Position numbers and translations under genes: made by a program. 64,000 nucleotides of DNA from Archegozetes longisetosus (taxonomy: Eukaryota > Arthropoda > Arachnida > Sarcoptiformes > Trhypochthoniidae). Position 1 is the first letter of the stretch. Each line of letters opens with the position of its first letter. This document shows, in pieces, positions 22,390 through 35,725 of the stretch. The stretch is taken from contig JAEMBT020000008.1 in the NCBI GenBank assembly GCA_018873245.2, positions 434,001 through 498,000 on the forward strand, written 5' to 3'. The notes under the pieces were generated by a model that had not been told where the DNA came from, made no database searches, and saw nothing but the letters and a program-made list of their open reading frames with translations.

Positions 22390-23461
22390 GTTAAATCTTA
22401 ATAGATCGACGACAACAATGATTTATGCGATATAATTGACAAAATGTGATTATCTATTTTGAACAACGAAACAATCATTATTGTTATGATAAACCATAAG
22501 CAATAACATCAAATATGAATCAGTGTTTATGACAGTATGAGATCTTCAGTTCTGTCCCAAATAATGTATTGCAATAATTTAGTTCTGAAAAATAAGGGCG
22601 AAAGGAATTACTAGATCAATGAAAATTGTCCGTTTCATCTCTGTTTAGAAGTTTGTCTCACATTTTCTAACAATAGACTTATAGACATTCTGAATGGAAA
22701 CCCATTTTCAGAGTATCTTTAGGAAGTTCTTCGGTATATATTACCTTATATTACGATCTTAAATATAAAGACCGCCTATTATGATACTTATGATACTTGC
22801 AATATCTTCCGTTGATGGCAGTTCAGTGTAACTGTTCAAAAATCACATTAAGTGACCACAACTGCAGGCGTTCTCTCGCATCAATCACTTGCATAGCAGT
22901 AATGATATGAAAAAGGCTGAACGCACCAAATGCCGGCTGCACTTAAGTATCTTTTGTTTTGCCTCAACATCAAAAAGTTTTAGCTGTTTAGCTGCTTAGA
23001 TGACAAACTTTTACTAGAACACACTCAATAAAGTTTCGATGCAATTTCTCCTAAGAATAACACTGATAGCCGAATATATTATAAGTTTGTCCAATGACTT
23101 ACACCATAAAAGTTACTTAAGGAGTAACTCTCGGGTCTTTGCCTCTATTTTGCTTTGCCAAACAACTTATCTGATGTTGATGTCAGCTTGTCTTTCACAT
23201 CGCTCGATACTTGCCTCTCATTCAGATTTTGAGGCTCTCTCTACTCAATCGTTATTGTTATTTATCTAGCAATCAATCAGCCGTACGACGCAAATGGTCA
23301 AACTTTGAATTGCTAATCATCCGATCGAAGTCTTCATAAAGAGAAATACAGTGATGCAGACATACCTTCCCTCTCCTTCCTTTCCCTCGATGCCATACTT
23401 TGACTCTTTTTTAACATCTTCATTGATTTGCCAACATACAAGTTTGTAAACTAGTAAATAT

Positions 23462-23499
23462 AGAATTGTAAACACCAGTTTGCATTGCGTTTACATTCT
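23462..23499. repeat. 11-bp imperfect hairpin
   Basis: AGAATTGTAAAC (23462-23473) pairs with GTTTACATTCT (23489-23499) with one bulged T and a 15-base loop. This is within chance for the region. Confidence 0.25.
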
Positions 23500-24439
23500 G
23501 TCAAAATTATTAGCAAACAACTTAATTTTAAACGTTCAATTCTAGTCGTTATCTTCGGATTAGAAGTTGGACTACGTAAAAAGAATATCTTGTTTGTAAG
23601 TTTATTTGGAACGTCAAAATAAATACGAAACTGTAACAAGACAAATTTACGAGTTCTTGTTTTTATTTGTTGAAACTTAGTTGCGATGAAGTTTGCACTT
23701 TTAGATTGAGAACATTATTGAATACGCATTATATGCTAAACACTTAGTTTATTAGTTTTAGAGTAGAAAGTGTGCACTTATCAGTCATTATTAGAAAGCT
23801 ATTTGCATCACAAAATATTTAATGCAATAATAATGTGTATAATTTGAATGCGTGCAAAGCAAAAGATTTTTGGAGGTAAAACATGGCATACATGAATATG
23901 ATTAAAGCACACGACACAAATTATTGCACATTAACTAAAAAAAGTTTTGGCACGTTTTGCGTAGTTAGATAATACTTAATTAGAATGTTGTAGTTTTTAA
24001 TTCAGCCGAGAGTATAATACAAAACTATAATATAATATATTCCCTATCTTTTAATCCACTAGAGGTAAGAGTTCTTAACGAACATCATGTTTAACTCCCA
24101 CACCCAACCAGTGCAGGGGATTTACTTGCGGTATAATAAGCGCTAATGCATAATAAGTTGTGTAACAAACAATTACCAATCCTAACCCTATCACACATTT
24201 TCCAGTCTAACGTGTAATTTTAGCGGCAAACTTGTATCAAATCAAAACTGTACAAATCAAAGATATGTTGTTAGCTAAATATAAAAGTGTTACTACTATT
24301 ATTAGCAAAATTTTTACATTTACTTTTTTGCATATTTTAATCATTTATCTTTAGATACTATGCATCTCTTCATACAAACATATTCAGACAACAGAGAAGT
24401 TACATCTTTATCATTATTTTTGGAAAATTTTCAAATTAT

Positions 24440-24565
24440 TTTGATAAGAAATGATCGTAATTATGATAGTGTAGTGTTTTAGGAATGACTCTTAAATAAG
24501 TTAAGCTGATAATCGAAGCTTAGCTTATATTCAGTCCTATACTATCATTTGATAAGTGAAATCGT
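24440..24565. repeat. Inverted-repeat hairpin bracketed by near-identical direct repeats
   Basis: The core ATAAGTTAAGCT (24496-24507) pairs with AGCTTAGCTTAT (24517-24528) across a 9-base loop, with one G-U pair. Moving outward, 24487-24490 pair with 24533-24536, and 24465-24474 pair with 24537-24546 (one G-U), leaving a 12-base bulge on the left arm. About 28-30 pairs form overall. Outside the arms, TTTGATAAG-AAATGATCGT (24440-24458) and TTTGATAAGTGAAATCGT (24548-24565) are near-identical direct repeats. The layout resembles a small insertion with a duplicated target or a template-switch product, but no known element is recognised. Confidence 0.45.
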
Positions 24566-27356
24566 GCAAAAATACCTCATAATAGATGTTCAGTCTATTT
24601 AATTGCAAATCACAAAACAATCAATTTTAAACTCGATTCTGAATCGATCTGTGAGCAAGAATTCTGTTAGTAATATCTAAGAAAATTGAATTTAACAATC
24701 TTTTTAGGACGCTTTGATGATCTGATCGTTCTATTAATAAAATTGATTGTAAAAAATAGCTATAAATAAAATGTTGCAAACTCCTCGATTTTATAACTTT
24801 GTAAAACCCGTTTAATAATTATGAGTCAGTTTTTTAACAACACATTATTTATTGAACAAAATAATTAATTTACATTTGAACTCTCGAATGAAAAAATTTG
24901 ATATGAGTCAAAACTTTTTGTTTTAATAATTACGAAAAATTATAGTTCTGATGTTTAGCTATTTATTCCGTATTAATTAACTGCTATTAAGTTGAACAGA
25001 AAGCTTTCAATTTTAAATTTTGTGTTAAATTATTCAACTTTTTTTTAATGATGCAAATAAATCATTAAATTATTTAAAAATATTAATAACTGCTCATCAG
25101 GCCTTCAGGTTATATCCAAAAATTCTTATTCGTGACCATTTTCCAGCATTTCACGTTTAATAATCCATCCATTATTAAGATTATCATAAGTATGTGTTAG
25201 ATATATGTTTCGTATGTTATGTAATGTGATTTTTATGAAACTCCAGCCGAATATTCAGTTGAATAATGATTTATCGGAAAGTTAAAGTTGAATATTGTAT
25301 GAAAATTTTGCAGTCATTTAAAAAGCTGCTGACATTAACCTTATTATAGTATCGTTTAGTTTGATTTCATTAACGTTTTGTATTCATTCATTCCTCGAGT
25401 TAAGAATGAGTCTGAACTCTGCAACAGAAAATCAGATATTAGAATAATTTATGGTAAATTATTTAAGAACAGTCTATTGCACAATAAACACTCGGTGTGA
25501 CTCTAAGCAATAAGAATAGTGAGTGAAAATCATATTTTCAAAAATGGAAACCATATTCTAATTGAAAGTATTATAAAATTTTGCAGAATTCAAATGTGAA
25601 ACTATTAGAACTACAGTTAGACAGTTAATGATGACTACAGCAGCTGTTACGAGCAGATAAATGTTAGCCAAATAAAGTATCTGTAAAAATAACATTTCAA
25701 ACAATAAGTAAAAAGTAGATCGAAATACTGAATAAGTATAATATATGTTACAAGTCTATTATTATTAAAATTAGAAAACAAAGCAACTTTTCCCTCGTAG
25801 AAATACACTTATAGAGTATTGCAGTCGAACATGTTTTGCATTCGTAGACATAATTATTTCGGTTGCAAGCATTACAAGAATAAATGCGGGCATAATTTGA
25901 AGACAATTTAGTTAAGGTGTGTAAGCATTTTGCTTATATAATTGCTAATAGCATTTCTACACTCAAATAATTGCTTTTGGAATGTAACTGAGCCGCAATT
26001 GTACACCATTCGAGCTGAAGTCTTCTTGTTCAACGAATAGAACAGAGATCTGACAAAAGTTTCTCTCAGATTAAAATTAATGATCGAAAAAGTGTTATCA
26101 AAGTTAATTAGTTGTTCACTCTTGAATGACATTGACTAAAGGCACGCCGCCCTGAGAAAACTTTTATTCTTTTAACAAAAGGGCGCAATTATTGACGAAC
26201 ATTATTAATAATATATAAAAAGAAAACTTGGTGTTTCCAGTGCTGCAAAGTTTTAATTCAAAATCAAAATCATAGCTTAGAATCTGACCAATAGTAGAAT
26301 TCGGTGTCGCTCGACTGATGTCTTCATTTTCATAAGTGATTCGCTGGCAATCATTTGTCATTATTAAATCATAAGAGCGTCATCTGCATGACTGAACATG
26401 CAGGCTATCCCACAAAAACAAATAGGAAACGAGAAAATGCTCAACCTAAAGCAGTACTAAGAATATATCGGCAGAGAAATTATATCTGCTTTAATGTTAT
26501 TAAATATAGTGACAATTTTAGGCATTTAGTGAGAAAAAATAAGAGAAACGCATTATCACTCGTATTCATTTTGATATATGAAATTATATTTGGGACTCAG
26601 TTTATTCGAGCTTAACAAATGTAACGGACTCTATATTGTGTTTAATCGCATAACCACTAAACACACGAAACATTATTAGTAAAATTGTGATTCCCCCCCT
26701 AGAAGAACACTATACCGCTGTGCACTCAACAACTACTCTACTTAACTATGAGGCATAACTTATATTAACTGCTGATCAAAATCAATTTTTAAAAGGAAGT
26801 GCAAAGCAGTCAACTTTTTTCTGTAAAAAATAGCTCTCTTTTCCCATTTATATGAATGACTCTAATATAGCCGGCATAATATTTCCGATTTCCTTTTGAC
26901 TCGTAAAAATGTTTATAATGTAAATTGTGCATTGTTAGCGCAAAAACAGTATTATATTTAATAACATTGTTAGGCATTTCCCATCACAGGAAGAATCGTA
27001 TTCTTTCATTCAATATGATGTCGCCCATTGATCTAAAATAGTAGAAATTGAGAAACAAGAAGAACAAACTGAGAAACTAGATTAGGAGATCATTTTCAAA
27101 ATTAATGTTTGTTACGAACGTTTCACAATAAAGTAGTTTTATTTCCAATCAAGTATTTGGAAACGAACTCATGTAATTCTTATTAGTTTTTAACAGAGAG
27201 TCAAATTAAACTCATTTTTGTTTCGCTCGAATTTAGAAAATTTTTGCATCAGTTTTTCGTCTTTGAATTCATTTTTGGATTACACCAACACAATGTTAGC
27301 GGCAAATGTTTGCTTATCTATTCAAAAGATAGCAACAAAGTTTTGCTATTAGTGTT

Positions 27357-27379
27357 GAGAGAGAGAGAGAGAGAGAGAG
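27357..27379. repeat. (GA)n microsatellite, 23 bases
   Basis: A pure GA run. It is the first of a series of GA/CT tracts confined to the desert. Confidence 0.95.
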
Positions 27380-29265
27380 TTTTCATTATGATGAAGAGCA
27401 ACCTATTTGAAGAGTAAAGAAAAGCTTTGCCTTTGCGTTGTGTCTGATCTCATTTGCATGTAATCACTTCGGGCCATCGCTTCAATCAACGCCTTTATAG
27501 CTCATCTCATCCCTGAGGGACCGAAGAACATGACTTCGCTTTTTTATATCAAATACTGAAAGCAAAGCAAAGAAGGCTTTCAACATCACCAAATTATTTT
27601 CTCTTCTTTTTTGTCTGTTCACTTCCTTTAGTTCACAAGTTTCAGTATATACTTCTTATGGTTGACAAAAGTGATGGCGCAACGCATGATAGTCATGATA
27701 GTTGATGTTGAAGTTGGAGTTGAAGCTGAATAGTGATGCAGGACATGACTCGCCACTCAAAGCCTAACCATTTCTATTTTTCGCTTCACTTAAAAAACTA
27801 TGCGCTGCTATGTATGACTAACTATAGCTTTGTCTCTCTTTTTCTATATCATGTATACAAACAGTACTGTCGAAGAAGCAGCACAAAAGAATATCTGATT
27901 CTATTCGGTACAAATATATTTTTGCAGTTTCATTGCATAATAAAAATCCACTTTAGATATAAATTTTGGATATTATTTCTACACCTGTGCGAGAAGCATA
28001 AAAGAAAAAAGTTTCTAAAGTATCTTTGAGATCTCAAACAAATCTTTTCAATTTTCAGCCTAATGTGACAAATAATAGACTATTTATTATCAACTTCTTT
28101 ATGAATATATATACATAACTGAAATGCAAACTATATTATAACGATCTGCATATGAATTGGGAGGCATTCAATTTATTCTAGCCTTAAAAACTTGGGCTAC
28201 ACAAAAACTAGGCAAATATGTGGATCACTTTTCGCATAGCTATAATCCAAATTATTTCGCATGACTTCTTTCGGAGGTAAGCTTTGAATTAAACCATTCA
28301 AACCGAACTAACACTTTGACAACAGACGAATTAATTTACACCTCTTGTTGAGGGAGAAAATAAGAATGATTTTCCAATTCTTTCATTTGGTAAAAAACAA
28401 GAAAAAATGCTACAAAAATAAAACTGAGATCCCAATACTTGGAATATAGTTAAGAATAGTAGAAATGCAGCTGCGATTTGACTTCACAAGTGAAATACTT
28501 TTTTGTCAATGAAACATTATTGTCATGTATTTCGATTGAAGTGGACATAAATACAATTGAAATATTCTGCCGAAAAAGATTTTCGGTCCAATGTTAGCAA
28601 TAGAAATGTTTTGGTAATTGTAATTCTTTTTGGCACAAATAATAATCAACCAGAAAGAGTATAGACATCGGCCGGCATAACCTTTAAGCTGTTTCTCAAT
28701 TTTGGTTTGGTATCTGAGTTTAACAAACTCGAATGTATACAATAGCAAACTGTAAGCCTCTATTTTGCGTATTAAGGATTAAAAGTTCGGTCTCAAATAG
28801 TTTTCTGAACACTAGTTCTAGTGTAAGAAGAAGAAAAAAGACCCAATAGTTTATTATATTCGTATAGATTTTGTATTTAAATTTAGAGAATAGATTGTGT
28901 TGTAGTTCACGCCTATGTATTGGTGACAATAGTGAAAGAGCACAAGAGAGCCGAAGCATAACCTGCTGTGTGTATTGTCGTGCTGGGACACAACAATTGA
29001 CTACATTCTCGTGCATCAACGAACTCGTCAAAGCAAACGCTTTTTAAATTTCATTTTAAGTTAATAAGTAAGCAAACATTTTCCATTCTTCTCTTTATTT
29101 TGTCTCTCACTTTCAATCATGTGTGACATTCGGTTATCTCCTTACATAAGGAGAGAGAAAGCGAGAAAAAACTTAATCAGCGCTCGAAAATGCATCAAAT
29201 GTTAATCAAATGTGGTTTTGCTTCTCGACGGTCAACATTATCAGAGCACGAGATTTTGATTCAGT

Positions 29266-29266
<1 letters not shown>

Positions 29267-29317
<51 letters not shown>
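29267..29317. repeat. (CT)n microsatellite, 51 bases
   Basis: An uninterrupted CT run, flanked by AGTG on the left and AATGCAGG on the right. Confidence 0.95.
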
Positions 29318-29320
<3 letters not shown>

Positions 29321-30426
29321 GCAGGGATACTCTTAATATACGAAATATAAGCTATACTGATAGGAACACTTTGAGTGGTATTACACTTTGCAAGAACTAC
29401 AATATTTCTGTATATGAGACTAGTTCTAGTACAGCTCTTGTATAGAAAGCTACGCTATGCCTACGCCTAGCCTCCGCTTCTATGATTCTTTTTCTTCTTC
29501 ACCAGCACTACCATCGAAGCCAACTCTGATTACCATTTCATCCATATGTATGAAGTAGGGAAGCGAACACAAGCAAAATTTATTCCCCTTACAGTCCGTA
29601 TTTGCCCCCATGTGCTACACAGCGAACCTATACTTTGTATTACTGCTAGTTTTTTCCTACCGGATCTTTGCTGTTCTTCTCTTCGATGCCTAAAACTTTG
29701 ATTCCGCTGCTAAGCACAAGCCATGCATCAGACGTTCAGAAAAAGAGGAAAAATGAAAAGTGCGAGCTTTAGGTCCGTCCCAAAAGCACATGCCATACTC
29801 GACCAGCCATATATAAATATACATATATAGACTAACACTAACTTTAACTAAATCTATAGACTTGCAGTCAACTCAAAATATAATGGAAGTTTGCATCATA
29901 AATTTCACTCCATTCAATGGACATAAGAGTAAAAAAGAGAGTTGAAGAGAGCCGAGAGAACTAGAGATTGAAGGAGCTTTAGTAGCAGTCTTTAAAGGAT
30001 CTATGATGTAGTTTATATATGCACCCGAATTCAGCCAAATTTATGTGTTACAAACATCTCAGTTATGCAGTTATGTCGTTACACAAAATATAGAATAGTT
30101 TGAGTACATAAATACAAATAGAAACAACCTCTTTGTGTTACAATATAGAACCGCGACTTTAAAAATCATATAGAAAGTAGAATACTTATGTACTTTTGTC
30201 GATCAACCGAACTATTTGTTCGATCTGCAAATGCTAAGTTTCACGACTTTCGACTAATAAAAAAGTGAGTTTTCTAACTCTATGAATATAAAAGTGTTCC
30301 CCTCGGAGATAAGTAGTCCTATCATTTATGGGTTGTTTAGCACTATTTTCGAGTACTTCCAATAAGCCCTAATAAATATTCATTTATTCAAACTTAAGTG
30401 CTTCATAAGAGCCAGTCTAGAAAAAT

Positions 30427-30459
30427 GTATGCAATAAACTCAATATAGGTATTGCATAC
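30427..30459. repeat. 10-bp perfect inverted repeat, 13-base loop
   Basis: GTATGCAATA (30427-30436) and TATTGCATAC (30450-30459) are perfect inverted copies. About two such cases are expected by chance in the desert. Confidence 0.3.
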
Positions 30460-30761
30460 GAGTGTACTATACTGTATGCACGGATAAAAAATAATTATCT
30501 CTAACTACTAATCCAGTTTTATCTAGAAAAATAAAGTTCCACTTTATAATTGTACAAAATGTTACAGATAATTATCAGACAATCATAAACAATGCATTGC
30601 GTTAGAACTTTTCGATAGCATTAACTACAAATGTATAATAATTGCATTTGATATAGTATCACACCAGAAGGGAAAGAGATGCTAATCGTATTCCTAAATA
30701 GTGCTCGAAATGATGGCTAAAAAAGCCACATGAATGCCAATTATCCTCGACTTACTGTTTG

Positions 30762-30788
30762 GTTTGTTATATCAAAAATATAACAAAC
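30762..30788. repeat. 11-bp perfect inverted repeat, 5-base loop
   Basis: GTTTGTTATAT (30762-30772) and ATATAACAAAC (30778-30788) are perfect inverted copies around CAAAA. Near chance level. Confidence 0.3.
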
Positions 30789-32631
30789 AATAGAAAAAGT
30801 AGATTCTTGTGTCAGAAATAACTTAACAGTGAATATAGCAATAAGTTTAGTGGAATACTGTATATATAAGGCATAAAGCTATGGAAATGAAGTGCTCAAC
30901 TGAATTTTTAATCGGCTCACTTTGCATAACTCATATGCATACCATCTATTGTAATGTAATGCTTATACAGTTAAATAGAATTGAATGGTTAGTGTTTTAC
31001 ATGTTTACACATTGCATTACATACTATTGCATAAATTTATTGAGTAAATTCAAATCAAAGACGCAAACAGGTGACAGTCAGGCCAACTTCTATATAGTTA
31101 CTACAGACAAATAGATTCGCGACAAACATTTTACAAGATGAAATCAACTTAATTATAAATAAATAAATTGATTCAGTTATGTTTTACGCAAGTGTTTCGT
31201 GCTCTCAGTCTTGTAAAAAGGATTTGGCGATTGAGAGGAGCAGTGCAGAGAAAAGTTTTGCTAAACCAGATGGAGACGTCAGCATAAAAAGTCACGCTTA
31301 CCACTAGAATCAAATTACTTTTAAGCAGCTTTAATCTGAATAGATCGACACGAATAGTAAATAATTGAAACTGCTCTCAACTTATAATAGCAATAGACGC
31401 GTATTTCAATTTTTGGGCAAAGCACAAAACACAAAACACAATACACACAATATAGGAAAGAGGGAGAGAGACAGAGAGAAATAAGCTTTTGTTTTATTGC
31501 TTCCAGGCGTTTATTTAGCTAATTCGCATTCATGATTTGGCGCTGTTTTCACAATGTCCTAACATAAACAATAGAGCAATAGAGAAGTGGTCTGTTGCCA
31601 ACTCTTACATTATTCTCTTATTTAGGAAAATCTGTGTTTTGAATACTGAGTCCGCGACACGGAATCGCAGAGTTGTGAACAATAAAGAACAAAAGCTCAG
31701 TATATATTTTATATTTATATTTTCCTATCATATAAATATGAAAAATGTATTAGAAGTTAAGCTTAAAACTAGAATTGACGTATTGTTGATGTGAGATGGC
31801 ATGCATTGGACCCCCTGTTGTGATGAATAATACTTTTTCTGTGACATACTATACTTTTTTCTCAGTTATATTGCTAGTTATTTAACAAGAGGCGGACACA
31901 GGATTCAAGGGTTGGCCAGAAGTAAGATTTGATGAAAAAAAATTTGTACGCTTTTAGACACAAGTTCAGGAATAAAAGAATGGATGAGAAGAAATGCTAA
32001 GCGCTATCCAAATTCGTGTCCGCACCTGTCTATCTATGATGGTATGATCAGAGAAAGAGGCCGCCGAACTAATACAAAAAACTGGTATATAAGATACTAA
32101 ACATATACTTGAGTTTTGAACTGACACATAAAGAGGAAAAGTATTATAATACAAATACGAGCGGATTTGTACATGTTTTAAGAGCTTCATAACTTAGGTT
32201 CACAAATATATTTTTCAATATGTCTTTTATATTCCGCCCATATTTTTGGACTTAAAAACTGAGATCTTAATAATAATGCGATGAATATTAAATGCTAATA
32301 CATGTCAAACTATATATGGCTTAAAATTCGAACAATATCTAACATCGTTTTTGAGGTAATGTCGAAGGATTAACCCAAATAACTTGCTCCTAAAGTAAAG
32401 GTTCTTGAGTTTCAATTTCATCCGCATAGAACCCATGACATGACACCCACTTGAAAGATGGTGTTTCATGCGATCTTAATATTATTTCCTGTATTTTTCG
32501 TGCGACGCCGCTATTATTTAAAATCTCGCATTAATGTCTAGATTCGGCCAATCCTTAAAACCTAAAGCCTGTGAAAAAAGGAACGCATCGTTTCAATTCT
32601 AGCATTCGCTTAATTAAATTGAAAAATGATG

Positions 32632-32652
32632 ATATTGTTTGCGAAACAATAT
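32632..32652. repeat. 21-base palindrome
   Basis: ATATTGTTT (32632-32640) and AAACAATAT (32644-32652) flank GCG. The half-site ATTGTTT/AAACAAT is a Sox/Fox-like word, so a paired binding site is possible but unproved. Confidence 0.3.
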
Positions 32653-34954
32653 AGAGAGATGATAGCCACACACAGAGGAAACATGATTCCTGAAAACAGG
32701 TATATTTTAGGCAAAAATTCTTAATAAGAGCTCGACCGTAAGCCATTCAACTCGTCTCGGTTTTGTGATAACAAAACTAAATCTTCAGATTAGGCAACAA
32801 TAAACTATTAAACCTCCACCTACGAGACCCTATACTATGTTTGATGTGAGGCATTATTTTCTGGTATAAATTTCAATTATTTTGCTTTGTGGGCAAAGCA
32901 CTAATTAGACCATTCCCAAAAATTTCATTCTAAAGCCAATTACTTATGAAGAAGTATGATCTTCTGAAAATGAAACCCTTTGATCGCTAGTAACAAAGTT
33001 ATTGCGGGCAAGATTTCATTCAGAAAAATCTTAAGATGTTCTTAATGTGGGCGTTCCTGAACACAGATCCATCTTCGGGCTAAATGTTTAATTTAAATTA
33101 TATATTGAGGTTAAAGATAATTAAAATGTTTGGTACGAAAATTAATATAAAAGCGAAAAGCCATTACAGCAACGAAAATAAACTTTTGTTCAACCTTTAA
33201 GTTTATTAAATGTGAAGTTTCATATAAATTGACAGTTTTTACCATAAATTTATGAACAGATGAACACAAATACTTTAGACGCGGTTAATGACACAGCAAT
33301 GGTATTGCTATAGAAGAAAAGTAATGCTATTTTCTCCGACTCTATTTAGATGATTGTATGGCAAAGCTTTCAAATAAAATAGCTTTTCTACATATACAGT
33401 ATAGTATATTCCCATCACTATTTTGCATATCTATAAACTCTTCTTTTTAGTTGTGTTGCTATAGAAATGAAGTCTTCACTGTCTCATAAATCAGAAGACG
33501 AACACTTTGGAAGAGTCTACACAAATGCGGGCAAAGCTAAAGATATAGTGATATGTTATACCCAAATATGTGAAGTATATATCTATATATCAGTATATAT
33601 TTTAACTTACTTTAAAGCCTGCCTAACATTAAGCTGGTATTCGCTACACAGTGTTTAGTTTATTGCCATTTCATCCCTTTTTCTCTGTAATGGTTTCAGT
33701 TTATGAATATGTAAGCGTAAGTTCAGGTTGACTTCAGAGCGCAAACCTTTCACAGTATGACTAAAATGTGGAACAAAAATTTTAAATTTATATTAGTGAT
33801 GAATGTTTGCCATGAAAAGATTGATACACAGTACGAGAATGTCGATTTTCGAAAACAACGAATAAAATGTATTTATTACTAGCAAAGCGCTTATTAAACA
33901 TGGAGGATTATCAAATTATAATAAAGTCGTACAGCTAGAAAACTATATAATTAAAAAAGTAAAAATGACGACAAACAAATTTCATTAAATGGCATCGCAG
34001 TAGAAGTCGTATACTTTAGCATAAAGTTTGATGCAAAGCAAAAGCAAAGTAAAAGTCACGTACAGTTACGCGAAGAAATAGATGTGCGGTTGAAGGGACG
34101 CACGTAATGTACCAATTTTTCAAAGCATGAGCCGAAAACTTATTGCACAATATATTATATAAACTATATAACTATATAACACAAAAGTTAAATACATAGA
34201 TAGACTGAAAAAGTATGAACTAGTAATATATACATAAAGTTCTGCTATTGAGTTACTCTTTTTCAATATTACTATCTAATGTAGTCTATAGTAAAATAGT
34301 GACCTATAGGTATAATTTTGTTTTCCATGTCGCATTATTATATGGCTGTATGAGAGACGAATAGAAGAGTGATGAGTGCAAAGAAGAAGAGGCCATTGCA
34401 TGTATGCATACGTGATATGAATAAGTAGTAAAACTTATAATATTAAAAGTTTGTTCAAAGATGAAAATAAATAAAGACTCAACCGGAGAGATAGCATATA
34501 ATATTTCAGTTTTGGATAAATTGGTACTGAAATATATATCTTATATATGAAACCTTAAGCTATATATAAGTAACACTATTTTTATAGACTGGTAGTTGAC
34601 TGTAGTGTCTGTCTATACAACTCGACTTAAATATATCCTAGTAATATATGGAAGCGGCGCGATATCGGTTTTTGAGTGCACACGCTTTAAATCCCGGTTA
34701 TCATAAACCAGATTCAGATAAGGAAGAAGACTGATGTATACTATATCACAACTAACATGGGCTCGCTTTGAATGGATGTCTCATCTAACATGTCGCTTTG
34801 CTATCGATAGAAAGCCTCATCCATCAGACTTAGAGCACCTTCACTGGCAGTCCGTAAAATTGGTACTACAAAGATCAGAGACCACCGCATATCATATATA
34901 TAAAAATGATGCCCAAAATGCACTTCTGTTCTGATTTTTACTACATTCAAGAAT

Positions 34955-35007
34955 GGAGAGAGAGATATAGAGAGAATAGAGAAGCGAGTGAGAGAGAGAG
35001 AGAGAGA
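34955..35007. repeat. GA-rich tract with pure (GA)n end
   Basis: An impure GA stretch (34955-34989) ends in a pure GA run at 34990-35007. The 113-codon minus-strand frame across it is a low-complexity SLSLSL shadow. Confidence 0.85.
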
Positions 35008-35703
35008 CAGAATGATGTGATGCTTGAAAAAAAGTTTTATAAACCACAAGTGAATGTTAGATGGAAAATGTTTCTTCGAAAACTTGGCAATTTCAAGTCC
35101 CAAAGTCCCATATCCATCATAACTGCACATCCACTTCACCAAAAATGGAATTGATGTCAGAAATGGACTCTAACTTAAAAACGTATCGTTAAATTAAAGA
35201 TAGCGGCAATCCAATAGAATCACACGAATCCAATGCACCTCTGGTTCTACTTAAATGTTGATGTCGTACAAAAATAAATCTATGACATCGGGAAGCAAAT
35301 ATTTTAAAGAACTTTTCTGGTCTGTTGAGACATGTTTCACAAATAATTCATGTCTGATTTCCAGAAATTCCAGATCTATTTAAACGCATTATATTTGAAA
35401 GCGAAGGGCACTAAATATACCACTTTTTGATGAGTCTAAATCAATATATTGCAAAAGCTTTCCATTTAATGACTTTTTAATCAAAACATATCTTTTTTAT
35501 AAGTTGGTCATGGCTCACGATTCTGTTCAAAGAAACGTTTTAGTAATTACTTAATCAAAATTATTGATTCAATGGTTTTCAATGCAAATCAAATTATGAT
35601 TAGATGCTTAAGACGAATCAATTATTTATTAAATACTCTGCTTTACTCATGCATTAGATTCATAATGAATTAAATAAAGGAAAATGACATCAATTGAAGG
35701 TTT

Positions 35704-35725
35704 AGGCAAGAAAGGTATCTTGCCT
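35704..35725. repeat. 8-bp GC-containing hairpin
   Basis: AGGCAAGA (35704-35711) and TCTTGCCT (35718-35725) flank AAGGTA. Three to four more outer pairs are possible. Chance level. Confidence 0.25.

Larger units (their letters stand above)
21301..27356. other. Gene desert, part 1
   Basis: From about 21.3 kb the sequence becomes less uniformly AT-rich than the spacer before it. It holds an (AT)11 tract, a 21-base quasi-palindrome at 22369-22389 preceded by a GTAAGT donor-like site, and a long inverted repeat at 24463-24548. It also has a CCTAACCCTA-like telomere-type motif at about 24177-24192. Open frames are all under 90 codons and unrecognised. No tRNA, rRNA or transposase was found. Confidence 0.5.
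27380..34954. other. Gene desert, part 2
   Basis: Non-coding to my reading. It contains the 51-base CT tract, GA-rich patches near 29150 and 31460, and three perfect short inverted repeats (30427-30459, 30762-30788, 32632-32652). A GC-richer patch with GCGGCGCGATATCGG lies near 34655. The longest frame is 103 codons (28720-29031, minus) and has no recognisable content. Confidence 0.5.

Noticed and set aside
26137-26155. AAGGCACGC word resembling miR-124
   Set aside because: Only nine bases match and no pairing arm is found.
27086-27110. GAGATCATTTT word resembling the bantam miRNA
   Set aside because: The match stops after the first dozen bases and no complementary arm lies nearby.
27301-27360. 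Two mutually exclusive short hairpins (TATCT/AGATA and ATAGCAA/TTGCTAT), switch-like
   Set aside because: Each stem is about 7 bp, as expected by chance in AT-rich DNA, and there is no gene for it to control.
28809-28824. ACACTAG-TT-CTAGTGT palindrome, its core repeated at 29419-29430
   Set aside because: Twelve-base coincidences are common across 45 kb; no further similarity around the two sites.
34801-35142. 113-codon minus-strand frame over the GA tract
   Set aside because: Its length is due to the stop-poor GA/CT repeat (SLSLSLT).
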